The notes: a model not told the origin generated them from the sequence alone. 9,401 nucleotides of DNA from Alphaproteobacteria bacterium (GCA_011526395.1 WTHW01000156.1:1-9401), one strand, 5' to 3'; shown: positions 1 to 6,573, numbered from the stretch's first letter. Program-made: numbers and translations.

Positions 1-122
1 ATGCCATTGCGTTTTTTTATTTTGTGAATTTTTTGTCGCACCCAGCGGAAAAACTGCCTTTTTTGGTGGGAATTTCTGTTCAGTTCTGATAGATGAATGG
101 ACAAGGATTAGACCAGTCATAA

Positions 123-142
123 CTACCAATGTTTCTTGGTGG
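123..142 (+). promoter_or_regulatory. Small imperfect hairpin in the petA leader
   Basis: ACCAA at 125-129 and TTGGT at 136-140 are inverted repeats around a 6-nt loop. The stem extends outward by one G-U and one C-G pair. It could be an RNA hairpin in the 5' leader of petABC or a protein-binding dyad. It is short and may be chance. No T-run follows, so it does not look like a terminator. Confidence 0.25.
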
Positions 143-198
143 TTTGGGTCGGGGCTAAAAAGCAATGCGAAAGCATGTCGGGGTGGCGAAACAAAAAT

Positions 199-217
199 GC
201 GGTCAAATATGACCTGC
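199..217 (+). promoter_or_regulatory. Perfect dyad GGTCA-N4-TGACC upstream of petA
   Basis: GGTCA (201-205) and TGACC (210-214) form a perfect 5-bp inverted repeat around AATA. As RNA the stem can add two G-C pairs (199-200 with 216-217) if one T (215) is bulged. It lies about 53 nt before the petA start, so it could be an operator for a dimeric regulator or a hairpin in the 5' untranslated region. It does not match the FNR/CRP type of half-site (TTGAT or TGTGA). I cannot name a binding protein. Confidence 0.35.
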
Positions 218-267
218 CTTGCCATTCATAACATCTTCGTCATTGTGAAAAACAAAATGAGGGGAAT

Positions 268-819
268 ATGGCAAAAACCATGTCACAACCAGAAAACAAA
301 GCACCATCAAAGTCACGTCGTGATTTTATCGTGGTTGCCAGTTATGCAATGGGCGCAATCGGCGCTGGCGCGGCTGTTTGGCCACTTATCGATCAAATGA
401 ACCCAGCAGCTGATACATTGGCGCTGGCAAGCATCGAAGTTGATGTCTCAAAAATCGAAGAAGGCCAGTCAATCACACTGAAATGGCGTGGTAAGCCTGT
501 CTTTATCCGTCATCGTACAGCTGATGAGATTGACCGTGCAGACGCTGTATCACTTGACGATTTGCGTCACCCAGAAACAGACGCTGAGCGCGCCGAAAAC
601 CCAGAATTTCTGGTTCTTCTTGGCGTATGTACACATCTTGGTTGTGTGCCTCTTGGCCAGAAAGTGGGTGAAGTCAAAGGTGAATATGATGGTTGGTTCT
701 GCCCATGTCATGGTTCACACTATGATACCTCAGGTCGTATTCGTAAGGGGCCGGCTCCTCTGAATCTAGAAATTCCACCATATAGCTTTGTATCAGACCA
801 AGTCATTAAGATTGGTTAA
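268..819 (+). CDS. petA: Ubiquinol-cytochrome c reductase, Rieske iron-sulfur subunit
   Basis: Rieske subunit of the cytochrome bc1 complex. It takes one electron from ubiquinol at the Qo site and passes it to cytochrome c1 through a mobile [2Fe-2S] head on the periplasmic side. The 183-residue protein starts with a twin-arginine-like stretch, SRRDFI (16-21), followed by one hydrophobic anchor (about 20-41), as usual for Tat-exported, uncleaved bacterial Rieske proteins. Box 1 is CTHLGC (121-126) and box 2 CPCHGS (145-150). By family rules C121, H123, C145 and H148 bind the cluster and C126-C147 form the disulfide. The proline loop GPAP is at 161-164. Start chosen at 268 because GAGGGG (259-264) precedes it; the Met at residue 5 has no such site. 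It is the first gene of petABC, 22 nt ahead of petB. All key residues are present and the length is normal. Confidence 0.97.
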   Translation: MAKTMSQPENKAPSKSRRDFIVVASYAMGAIGAGAAVWPLIDQMNPAADTLALASIEVDVSKIEEGQSITLKWRGKPVFIRHRTADEIDRADAVSLDDLRHPETDAERAENPEFLVLLGVCTHLGCVPLGQKVGEVKGEYDGWFCPCHGSHYDTSGRIRKGPAPLNLEIPPYSFVSDQVIKIG

Positions 820-841
820 GTAAGAGCGCAGGAGTTAAGGC

Positions 842-2098
842 ATGTCTCAAAAACAATTCAAAAATCCTGTTGTGAAATGGGTTGATCATAGACTTCCAAT
901 TTTCAGCACATTGGATCATACATTAAATGATTATCCAACACCGCGTAACTTGAACTATTTCTGGAATTTTGGCTCGCTTGCCGGCTTGTCACTTGTGATT
1001 ATGATTGTCACAGGTATCACATTGGCAATGAGCTATACACCACATGTTGACCATGCGTTTGAATCAGTTGAACGCATCATGCGCGATGTGAATCATGGCT
1101 GGCTTATCCGCTATATTCACATGAATGGCGCTAGCTTCTTCTTTATTGTGGTCTTTATCCACATGTTCCGTGGGCTTTATTATGGCTCATACAAGGCGCC
1201 GCGCGAATTGCTGTGGATGCTTGGTGTGGTCATCTTCTTGCTTATGATGGCAACAGCTTTCATGGGTTATGTTCTACCGTGGGGTCAGATGTCATTCTGG
1301 GGTGCCACAGTGATTACCAACCTCTTCTCGGCTGTGCCATTTGTTGGTGATACATTGGTCACATTCCTATGGGGTGGCTTTTCTGTTGATAACCCAACAT
1401 TGAACCGCTTCTTTGCGCTTCACTACCTGATGCCATTTGTGATTGCTGGTGTTGTTATCCTGCATATCGTGGCGTTGCATAAGTTCGGCTCAAACAACCC
1501 ATTGGGTATTGATATGAACGGCCCACAGGATTCAATTCCGTTCCACCCATATTACACAATCAAAGATTTCTTTGGTGTATCTGTATTCTTGACGATTTTT
1601 GCAGCTGCAATTTTCTTCTTCCCGAATGCAATGGGTCACCCAGATAACTATATCCCAGCGAACCCGCTACAGACACCTGCACATATTGTGCCTGAATGGT
1701 ACTTCCTACCTTTCTATGCCATCTTGCGTGCGGTGCCTGACAAGCTAGGTGGTGTCATCGCGATGTTTGGTGCGATTGCAATCTTGTTCGTATTGCCATG
1801 GCTAGACAGATCACCAGTTCGTTCTGCAAAGTTCCGTCCTATCTTCAAGATTTTCTTCTGGATCTTCTTTGCTGATTGTATCTTGCTTGGTTATCTAGGC
1901 GGTATGCCAGCTGAAGGCATCTACGTGCTTGCCAGCCGTGTTGCTACAGTTTGGTACTTCGCACATTTCCTAATCATCTTGCCAGTGTTGTCGGTGATTG
2001 AAACACCGCGACCACTCCCGCAATCTATTTCGTCCCCTGTGCTAGGTGGGGGCAGTGCCATGGCTGGTGCTGCAGCAGCGCCGAAGGAGAAAGCATAA
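842..2098 (+). CDS. petB: Ubiquinol-cytochrome c reductase, cytochrome b subunit
   Basis: Membrane core of the bc1 complex. It carries hemes bL and bH and forms the Qo and Qi quinone sites that run the Q cycle. The 418-residue protein is the full-length, undivided type and not the split b6/subunit IV type. Four histidines match the heme ligands: H93 and H107, H194 and H208; both pairs are 14 apart, the spacing of bc1-type proteins. PEWY, the Qo-site motif, is at 284-287. Hydrophobic segments fit eight membrane helices, for example 43-63, 97-114, 124-145, 193-214, 243-261, 303-320, 335-352 and 366-384. A short Ala/Gly-rich tail (about 400-418) follows the last helix. AGGAG at 830-834 lies 7 nt before the start. 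The stop codon overlaps the petC start, which suggests translational coupling. Often also called fbcB or cytB. Confidence 0.98.
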   Translation: MSQKQFKNPVVKWVDHRLPIFSTLDHTLNDYPTPRNLNYFWNFGSLAGLSLVIMIVTGITLAMSYTPHVDHAFESVERIMRDVNHGWLIRYIHMNGASFFFIVVFIHMFRGLYYGSYKAPRELLWMLGVVIFLLMMATAFMGYVLPWGQMSFWGATVITNLFSAVPFVGDTLVTFLWGGFSVDNPTLNRFFALHYLMPFVIAGVVILHIVALHKFGSNNPLGIDMNGPQDSIPFHPYYTIKDFFGVSVFLTIFAAAIFFFPNAMGHPDNYIPANPLQTPAHIVPEWYFLPFYAILRAVPDKLGGVIAMFGAIAILFVLPWLDRSPVRSAKFRPIFKIFFWIFFADCILLGYLGGMPAEGIYVLASRVATVWYFAHFLIILPVLSVIETPRPLPQSISSPVLGGGSAMAGAAAAPKEKA

Positions 2099-2862
2099 TG
2101 CGTCGCTTACTTTTAACTTTAATGGCCGTGCTATTCAGCGCGCCAGCATTGGCAGCCGGGGGCAATGCCAATCTTCAGCATGTTGATTGGAGCTTTAACG
2201 GCCCATTTGGGACGTTCGAACAAAGCTCTCTTCAGCGCGGCTTTCAGGTCTATGTTGAAGTGTGCGCAAGCTGTCACTCATTGGAATATATTGCGTTCCG
2301 TAATCTAGCTGATTTGGGCTATAACGAAGCTGAAATCAAAGCGATTGCCGCACAATATGATGTTGAAGACGGGCCAAATGATGAAGGCGAGATGTTTACA
2401 CGTCCCGGCATTCCAGCTGACCGTTTCCCATCACCATATCCAAATGAACAAGCGGCCAGAGCGGCAAATGGTGGTGCTTACCCACCAGATCTGTCATTGA
2501 TGGTCAAAGCGCGTCCAAATGGTGCTGACTATCTATACAGCTTGCTTGTTGGTTACATTGATGCGCCAGAAACTGTGAATGTACCTGATGGTATGTATTA
2601 CAATGATGCTTATGGCGGCAATATGATTGCGATGCCACAGCCACTTTATGGCGAAGATGTGGAATATGCAGATGGTCATGATGCTACTATCGAAGAGCAT
2701 GCCAAAGACGTCACAGCGTTTCTTGCATGGACTGCAGAGCCAGAGCTTGAAGAACGCAAGCGTATGGGTGTTGCCTCACTATTCTTCCTGATTGTGATGA
2801 CAGTGCTATCTTACTTCGCAATGCGCTTCATCTGGGCAGATGTGAAAAAAGCCAAAGCATAA
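2098..2862 (+). CDS. petC: Ubiquinol-cytochrome c reductase, cytochrome c1 subunit
   Basis: Cytochrome c1 of the bc1 complex; it accepts electrons from the Rieske head and hands them to soluble or membrane-bound cytochrome c in the periplasm. The 254-residue protein has a signal peptide with a likely cleavage site after ALA (17-19). The heme-binding CASCH motif is at 56-60, the PDLS segment at 130-133, and an IAMP segment at 177-180 whose Met179 fits the axial heme ligand. One C-terminal membrane anchor runs from about 224 to 245, ending in a basic tail. The only cysteines are the two of the heme motif, so there is no extra disulfide of the kind seen in some relatives. The start overlaps the petB stop as TAATG, with AAGGAG (2084-2089) 8 nt ahead. 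A strong terminator follows 19 nt after the stop. Confidence 0.97.
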   Translation: MRRLLLTLMAVLFSAPALAAGGNANLQHVDWSFNGPFGTFEQSSLQRGFQVYVEVCASCHSLEYIAFRNLADLGYNEAEIKAIAAQYDVEDGPNDEGEMFTRPGIPADRFPSPYPNEQAARAANGGAYPPDLSLMVKARPNGADYLYSLLVGYIDAPETVNVPDGMYYNDAYGGNMIAMPQPLYGEDVEYADGHDATIEEHAKDVTAFLAWTAEPELEERKRMGVASLFFLIVMTVLSYFAMRFIWADVKKAKA

Positions 2863-2881
2863 ACGGCTTCTAACAGAATAT

Positions 2882-2917
2882 AAAAAAAGGCCTCATCACT
2901 GATGAGGCCTTTTTTTT
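2882..2917. terminator. Bidirectional intrinsic terminator between petC and ychF
   Basis: A perfect 9-bp stem, GGCCTCATC (2889-2897) with GATGAGGCC (2901-2909), closes a 3-nt loop. A run of seven A (2882-2888) precedes it and eight T (2910-2917) follow it. On the + strand this ends petABC; on the - strand the A-run becomes a U-tract and ends the ychF transcript, whose stop codon lies only about 20 nt away. The symmetric layout fits its place between two convergent units. Confidence 0.93.
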
Positions 2918-2936
2918 AACTTAAAAACTTTAACGG

Positions 2937-4037
2937 CTAGACATTAAATCTGAAATGGAAGACATCGCCATCTTTGACAGGATAGTCAGATCCTTCAATG
3001 CGTAATTTGCCAGCATCCTTTGCGCCAGCCTCGCCTTCGTAAGTCATATAATCATCATAGGCGATTGTCTCAGCACGGATAAAGCCGCGCTGGAAATCTG
3101 TGTGAATAACACCAGCCGCCTCAGGTGCAGAGGCGCCATTGCGCACAGTCCATGCACGCGCTTCTTTCGGGCCAACCGTAAAGAATGTCAGCAGATTTAA
3201 CAGCCCATAACCAGCTCTGATCATACGATCAAGCCCCGATTCTTCTAGTCCCAAATCAGATAGGAATTCAGCCGCATCAGCTTCATCAAGGCTTGAAATC
3301 TCAGCTTCAATCGCGGCCGAGATAATCACATGGCTTGCCCCGATAGCTTCTGCACGCGCCGCAACAGCCTTTGTATGCTCATTGCCAGACGCAATCTCAT
3401 CCTCACCCACATTACAAACATATAAAATTGGCTTTGATGTAAGGAGTTGCAGATAAGGCAGGCGTGCTTCTTCATCTTGTGTCAATGTTGTGATGGAACG
3501 TGCCATATTGCCATCTGCTAGGTGCGGTACCAGCTTTTCCATCAAGGCAAGGTCAAATGCCGCTTGCTTATCACCGCCGCGCACCTTTTTCGTCAGCCCG
3601 ACCATGCGCTTCTCTAAGCTCTCAAGATCAGCTAGCATCAGCTCTGTTTCAACCGTCTCAGCATCTCTTACCGGGTCAACATTCCCCTCAACATGCGTGA
3701 TATCTTCATCTTCAAAACAACGAAGCATATGGGCAATGGCATCCACTTCTCTGATATTGGCAAGGAACTGGTTACCTAGCCCTTCCCCTTTTGCCGCCCC
3801 TCTCACCAGACCTGCAATATCCACAAATTCCAGCTGTGTCGGGATAACATTCGCAGATTGCGCTAGCTTAGAAAGATTATCTAGACGTGGGTCAGGCACA
3901 GATACGCGCCCTGTATTTGGCTCAATCGTACAGAAAGGATAATTTGCCGCCTCAGCCGCAGCTGTTTTTGTGAGCGCATTGAATAGGGTTGATTTACCCA
4001 CATTCGGCAAGCCGACGATGCCACAATTAAAACCCAT
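2937..4037 (-). CDS. ychF: Ribosome-associated ATPase YchF (OLA1 family)
   Basis: Obg-related P-loop NTPase of the YchF/OLA1 family, which binds ribosomes and in characterised members prefers ATP to GTP. It is linked to translation and stress responses. The 366-residue length is standard. The P-loop GLPNVGKST is at 9-17 and the G3 segment DIAGLV at 73-78. The usual GTP-specificity NKxD is replaced by NVGE (209-212), which agrees with the family's relaxed base choice. The central part (about 125-200) fits the helical insertion, and the C-terminal TGS domain (about 283-366) ends in the conserved FRFNV. AAGGAG at 4044-4049 (- strand) lies 6 nt before the start and overlaps the pth stop codon, so pth and ychF are probably co-transcribed and translationally coupled. 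Transcription ends at the shared terminator to the left. Confidence 0.97.
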   Translation of the reverse strand: MGFNCGIVGLPNVGKSTLFNALTKTAAAEAANYPFCTIEPNTGRVSVPDPRLDNLSKLAQSANVIPTQLEFVDIAGLVRGAAKGEGLGNQFLANIREVDAIAHMLRCFEDEDITHVEGNVDPVRDAETVETELMLADLESLEKRMVGLTKKVRGGDKQAAFDLALMEKLVPHLADGNMARSITTLTQDEEARLPYLQLLTSKPILYVCNVGEDEIASGNEHTKAVAARAEAIGASHVIISAAIEAEISSLDEADAAEFLSDLGLEESGLDRMIRAGYGLLNLLTFFTVGPKEARAWTVRNGASAPEAAGVIHTDFQRGFIRAETIAYDDYMTYEGEAGAKDAGKLRIEGSDYPVKDGDVFHFRFNV

Positions 4038-4048
4038 CCTAATCTCCT

Positions 4049-4639
4049 TTAATCTGTTTGTGCATTAGGCGCAGGTGCGCGCCACGCAACACGGCTCATA
4101 TAGCTTGCGCTATCTTCATTCGCTAGCAATTCAGCCTCATCTGATAGAGCGCCCAACATTGCTGTCAGCCAGCTATCCTTATCATGGCGGCTGAAATCAT
4201 TTAAGACCCATTTATGAACATCTTCTTTGGTCAAAGGCCGCCCGACGCCAATGCGCACACGCCAATAATCCTTGCCCATATGCCTGTCGATATCACGCAG
4301 GCCATTATGCCCGCCATGCCCGCCGCCTTGCTTGACACGAAGCCGCCCTTCGCCCAAATCAATTTCATCATGAAAGACGTAAATATCTTGGCTTTCAATT
4401 TTATAAAAACGCGCCAGCTCGCTAACTGGCAGGCCTGATTTATTCATAAATGATTGTGGCTTTACAGCTAGGATTTTGGTCATACCAATACGGCCAGTGG
4501 CAATCTGTGCGCCAGACTTGCTCTTCCAGCTATCAAATCCATAATCATTTGCCAGCTTGTCGATAATCATAAAGCCGACATTATGTCTGTTATGTTGATA
4601 TTTTGCCCCGGGATTTCCCAGCCCAACAAACATCTTCAT
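4049..4639 (-). CDS. pth: Peptidyl-tRNA hydrolase
   Basis: Cleaves the ester bond of peptidyl-tRNAs that drop off the ribosome, freeing tRNA for reuse; cytoplasmic and normally essential. The 196-residue protein begins with the family opening VGLGNPG (5-11). N9, the catalytic H19 (in NRHNVG), N66 in the FMNKSG segment, D91 in HDE (90-92) and N112 in GGGHGGHNGLRD (105-116) match the known active-site positions of E. coli Pth. The last 25 or so residues are variable. The chosen start is preceded by a modest AAGG (4647-4650) 7 nt away; a second Met at residue 3 cannot be ruled out. It sits 11 nt ahead of ychF. The spacer after rplY carries two hairpins, so some transcripts may stop before reaching it. 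Confidence 0.97.
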   Translation of the reverse strand: MKMFVGLGNPGAKYQHNRHNVGFMIIDKLANDYGFDSWKSKSGAQIATGRIGMTKILAVKPQSFMNKSGLPVSELARFYKIESQDIYVFHDEIDLGEGRLRVKQGGGHGGHNGLRDIDRHMGKDYWRVRIGVGRPLTKEDVHKWVLNDFSRHDKDSWLTAMLGALSDEAELLANEDSASYMSRVAWRAPAPNAQTD

Positions 4640-4676
4640 TTAACGGCCTTTTGTTGCAATTTCTTGTCTTAAAATA

Positions 4677-4709
4677 AAGACGTGTCCAATATCATATCAG
4701 ACACGCCTT
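4677..4709 (-). terminator. Long-loop hairpin upstream of pth (weak terminator or processing site)
   Basis: Read on the - strand, AAGGCGTGTC (4709-4700) pairs with GACACGTCTT (4686-4677). This gives 10 bp with one G-U, around a 13-nt AT-rich loop. A T-rich stretch (TCTTTATTTT) follows. The stem is solid but the loop is large and the T-run is interrupted, so it may be a leaky terminator, an RNase processing site or a stability element between rplY and pth. Confidence 0.4.
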
Positions 4710-4731
4710 AAAAAATCTCGTCTCACAAGAT
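4710..4731 (-). terminator. AT-rich intrinsic terminator candidate after rplY
   Basis: On the - strand ATCTTGT (4731-4725) pairs with ACGAGAT (4721-4715), 7 bp with one G-U, around a GAG triloop. Six T follow at 4715-4710, the first of which is in the stem. It begins about 26 nt after the rplY stop. The stem is low in GC, so termination is probably partial, which would leave pth and ychF expressed at a lower level than rplY. Confidence 0.5.
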
Positions 4732-4756
4732 GTGATAATCTTAACTTCCTGTCAGA

Positions 4757-5386
4757 TTATTCTTCTGAAGCCTCTTCACCTTCAGCTGCTTCATCTTCAT
4801 CATCTTCGTTCTTCACGCCGCCGCCTGGTGACTGCATTGTGGCAACTGTGAAGTCTCTATCTGTGATAGTTGGCGTAACACCTTCTGGCAATTCGATGGC
4901 GCTGATATGAATTGATTCGCCGATTTTAATACCTTCAAGGTCGATTGTGATCTTCTCAGGGATGTTGTTAGCTGGGCAGTTAAGCTCAACTTCATGGCGC
5001 ACCACATTCAATGTGCCACCGATACGAAGACCAGGGCACTTATCTTCATTGATGAACTCAACAGCGATCGCAACAGCGATTGTTGAATCTTCGCTCACGC
5101 GCAAGAAATCAAAGTGTAAGGCTTCATCTGATACAGGGTGGAATTGGATATCACGTGTTAGCACAGTGATTTCCTCGCCGCCTACAGCGATTTTCAAAAG
5201 ACGGCTAAAGATGCCTGGCTCATGAATGATTTTGCGGATAATGCGCGCTTCAAGCTCGATACCTAAAGCTGGTTGTTTGTTGCCATAAATAACGGCAGGA
5301 ACCATCCCTGCGCGGCGAGCCGCACGGGCGGACCCCTTACCGACCCTATCACGCTGATTAGCGCTAATAACTGTAATGTCTGACAT
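4757..5386 (-). CDS. rplY: Large-subunit ribosomal protein L25 (Ctc/TL5 type)
   Basis: L25 binds the loop E region of 5S rRNA in the central protuberance of the 50S subunit. This is the long form, 209 residues: an N-terminal L25 domain (about 1-95, with GKGSARAARRAGMVPAVIYG at 16-35) followed by a C-terminal beta domain (about 96-186), as in Ctc/TL5 proteins. The C-terminus ends in a strongly acidic tail (about 193-209). An open frame extends 28 codons further upstream, but that stretch is unlike L25, overlaps the leader hairpin, and lacks a ribosome site. The MSDITV start at 5386 has AGGAG (5394-5398) 7 nt ahead and matches the usual family opening, so I place the start there. The gene has a candidate promoter of its own behind the prs terminator and is followed by a partial terminator before pth. 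Confidence 0.95.
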   Translation of the reverse strand: MSDITVISANQRDRVGKGSARAARRAGMVPAVIYGNKQPALGIELEARIIRKIIHEPGIFSRLLKIAVGGEEITVLTRDIQFHPVSDEALHFDFLRVSEDSTIAVAIAVEFINEDKCPGLRIGGTLNVVRHEVELNCPANNIPEKITIDLEGIKIGESIHISAIELPEGVTPTITDRDFTVATMQSPGGGVKNEDDEDEAAEGEEASEE

Positions 5387-5393
5387 ATCATTT

Positions 5394-5398
5394 CTCCT
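5394..5398 (-). promoter_or_regulatory. Ribosome binding site that fixes the rplY start
   Basis: AGGAG on the - strand lies 7 nt before the ATG at 5386. It decides between this start and an in-frame one 28 codons upstream. Confidence 0.85.
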
Positions 5399-5408
5399 AA
5401 TGTCTTGT

Positions 5409-5434
5409 CCCCTACGCCTCCAGGGGTGCGTAGG
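5409..5434 (-). promoter_or_regulatory. rplY 5' leader hairpin with an alternative stem
   Basis: On the - strand CCTACGC (5434-5428) pairs perfectly with GCGTAGG (5417-5411) around a 10-nt loop that contains part of a GGAGG sequence. A second stem, CCCCT (5426-5422) with AGGGG (5413-5409), uses the same 3' bases, so the two stems exclude each other. With the promoter proposed at 5442-5470, the transcript would begin almost exactly at the first stem. It could protect the mRNA 5' end or be an autoregulatory leader of L25. The pairing is seen directly; the role is inferred. Confidence 0.5.
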
Positions 5435-5441
5435 TGGTGTG

Positions 5442-5470
5442 TATCTAGCTGTTTTACGCCAAAAATACAA
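5442..5470 (-). promoter_or_regulatory. Candidate promoter for rplY
   Basis: On the - strand TTGTAT (5470-5465) and TAGATA (5447-5442) are separated by exactly 17 nt and lie between the prs terminator and the leader hairpin. Each box matches the sigma-70 consensus at only about three of six positions. The location is the main argument: rplY needs a start site behind that terminator. Confidence 0.35.
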
Positions 5471-5472
5471 GC

Positions 5473-5504
5473 AAAAAGGGGCATCGCATCACGCAATCCC
5501 CCTT
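5473..5504 (-). terminator. Intrinsic terminator of prs
   Basis: On the - strand AAGGGG (5504-5499) pairs with CCCCTT (5481-5476). After one G-G mismatch the stem continues with about five more pairs, ATTGC with GCGAT including a G-U, around a small loop. The T-run reaches 5473. The hairpin starts about 35 nt after the prs stop and separates prs from rplY. Confidence 0.75.
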
Positions 5505-5539
5505 GTCACAATTTGCTGTTAAATATCGCCGTTGCGCCA

Positions 5540-6469
5540 CTAGGCAAAAAGGCTTGAAACAGATCTCTCTTGATTAACGCGCAAAATCGCCTCACCCAAT
5601 AAAGGTGCAATCGAAAGCTGGCGAATATTCGTGGCCACAGACACAGCCTCAGTCGCTTGAATAGAATCAGTGATGACAAGCGAATTCAAAGGGCTTGAGA
5701 CAACGCGGCTCACCGCACCGCCTGACAGAACACCATGTGTCACATAGGCATCAACAGAAAGTGCGCCCGCATCCATCAAAGCTTGTGCCGCATTACATAA
5801 GGTGCCACCAGAATCAACGATATCATCTACCATCACACAATGACGACCACTGACATCACCAATGATATTCATCACCTCAGATACACCAGCTTCAGGGCGG
5901 CGTTTATCAATAATCGCCAAATCAGCATTCACACGATTAGCCAGCGAGCGCGCACGCACAACACCGCCAACATCAGGTGAGACTATCATCAAATTCTCTT
6001 GATATTTGGCTAGCAAATCATCTCTAAAGACAGGCGCGGCAAATAAGTTATCTGCCGGGATATCGAAAAAGCCTTGAATCTGACCTGCATGCAAATCAAT
6101 CGTCAGCACTCTGTCTGCGCCAGCTTTTGTGATCAAATTCGCTAATAATTTGGCTGATATCGGTGTGCGCGGGCCGCTTTTGCGGTCTTGGCGCGCATAA
6201 CCATAATAAGGCAGAACCGCCGTGATACGTCTTGCAGAGCCGCGGCGAAGCGCATCCAGCGTGACCAATAATTCCATCACATTATCATTGGCTGGGAATG
6301 ATGTTGATTGCACAACAAACACATCCTCGCCACGTACATTTTCATGTATCTCGACGAAAATCTCATTATCAGCAAAGCGCCGAACATCAGCTTGAGTCAG
6401 TGGAAGATTAAGGTAGGCGGCGATCGCCTCCGCTAGAGGACGATTAGAGTTGCAAGATAAAATCTTCAT
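5540..6469 (-). CDS. prs: Ribose-phosphate pyrophosphokinase (PRPP synthase)
   Basis: Makes 5-phosphoribosyl 1-pyrophosphate from ribose 5-phosphate and ATP, feeding purine, pyrimidine, NAD, histidine and tryptophan synthesis in the cytoplasm. The 309-residue length is standard for class I enzymes. RQDRKS (93-98) belongs to the ATP-binding region, and H127 in DLHAGQIQGFF (125-135) matches a known active-site His. The flexible catalytic loop with KRRPEAG begins at 189, and the PRPP-binding loop VDDIVDSGGT is at 214-223. The ribosome site is weak: only an AGG within ACAGGCAC just before the ATG. A 182-nt spacer with a dyad separates it from pgeF, and its own terminator follows, so it is probably a single-gene unit. 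Confidence 0.97.
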   Translation of the reverse strand: MKILSCNSNRPLAEAIAAYLNLPLTQADVRRFADNEIFVEIHENVRGEDVFVVQSTSFPANDNVMELLVTLDALRRGSARRITAVLPYYGYARQDRKSGPRTPISAKLLANLITKAGADRVLTIDLHAGQIQGFFDIPADNLFAAPVFRDDLLAKYQENLMIVSPDVGGVVRARSLANRVNADLAIIDKRRPEAGVSEVMNIIGDVSGRHCVMVDDIVDSGGTLCNAAQALMDAGALSVDAYVTHGVLSGGAVSRVVSSPLNSLVITDSIQATEAVSVATNIRQLSIAPLLGEAILRVNQERSVSSLFA

Positions 6470-6500
6470 GTGCCTGTCTTTGCATCGTTAAAAAATAACT

Positions 6501-6520
6501 TTGGTATGGTTCGATACCAA
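6501..6520 (-). promoter_or_regulatory. Perfect 7-bp dyad upstream of prs
   Basis: TTGGTAT (6501-6507) and ATACCAA (6514-6520) form a perfect inverted repeat around a 6-nt spacer, about 32 nt before the prs start. On the - strand a T-rich run (TTATTTTTT) follows a few bases later, so as RNA it resembles a weak terminator or attenuator. As DNA it could be an operator, since TATCGA inside it would fit a poor -10 box 17 nt after TTGCCC. I cannot choose between these. Confidence 0.4.
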
Positions 6521-6573
6521 TCTGAGTTGATTTGGGCAAGTTCTTTGCGCCATTTGGGTTAAATTTTTGTGGC

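Noticed and set aside
1..7. Possible divergent gene starting at the left edge (ATG on the - strand at 7-5)
   Set aside because: Only two codons would be inside the window and there is no ribosome site in front. A divergent neighbour such as an RNA methyltransferase gene is possible but cannot be supported here.
197..400. A 67-codon frame starting in the petA leader
   Set aside because: It overlaps most of the petA N-terminus in another frame, has no ribosome site and shows no recognisable protein features.
3490..3942. A 150-codon frame antisense to ychF
   Set aside because: It lies wholly inside the well-supported ychF on the opposite strand; its Ser/Arg-rich composition is what a shadow frame would give.
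5387..5470. A 28-codon upstream extension of rplY giving a 237-residue protein
   Set aside because: The added residues do not resemble L25, the frame runs through the leader hairpin, and the internal ATG at 5386 has a well-spaced AGGAG and the family-typical N-terminus.
6506..6517. GGTTCGATACC resembles the T-arm of a tRNA
   Set aside because: The stem does not form the five pairs of a T-arm, and no acceptor, anticodon or D-arm is found around it. It is part of the dyad upstream of prs.
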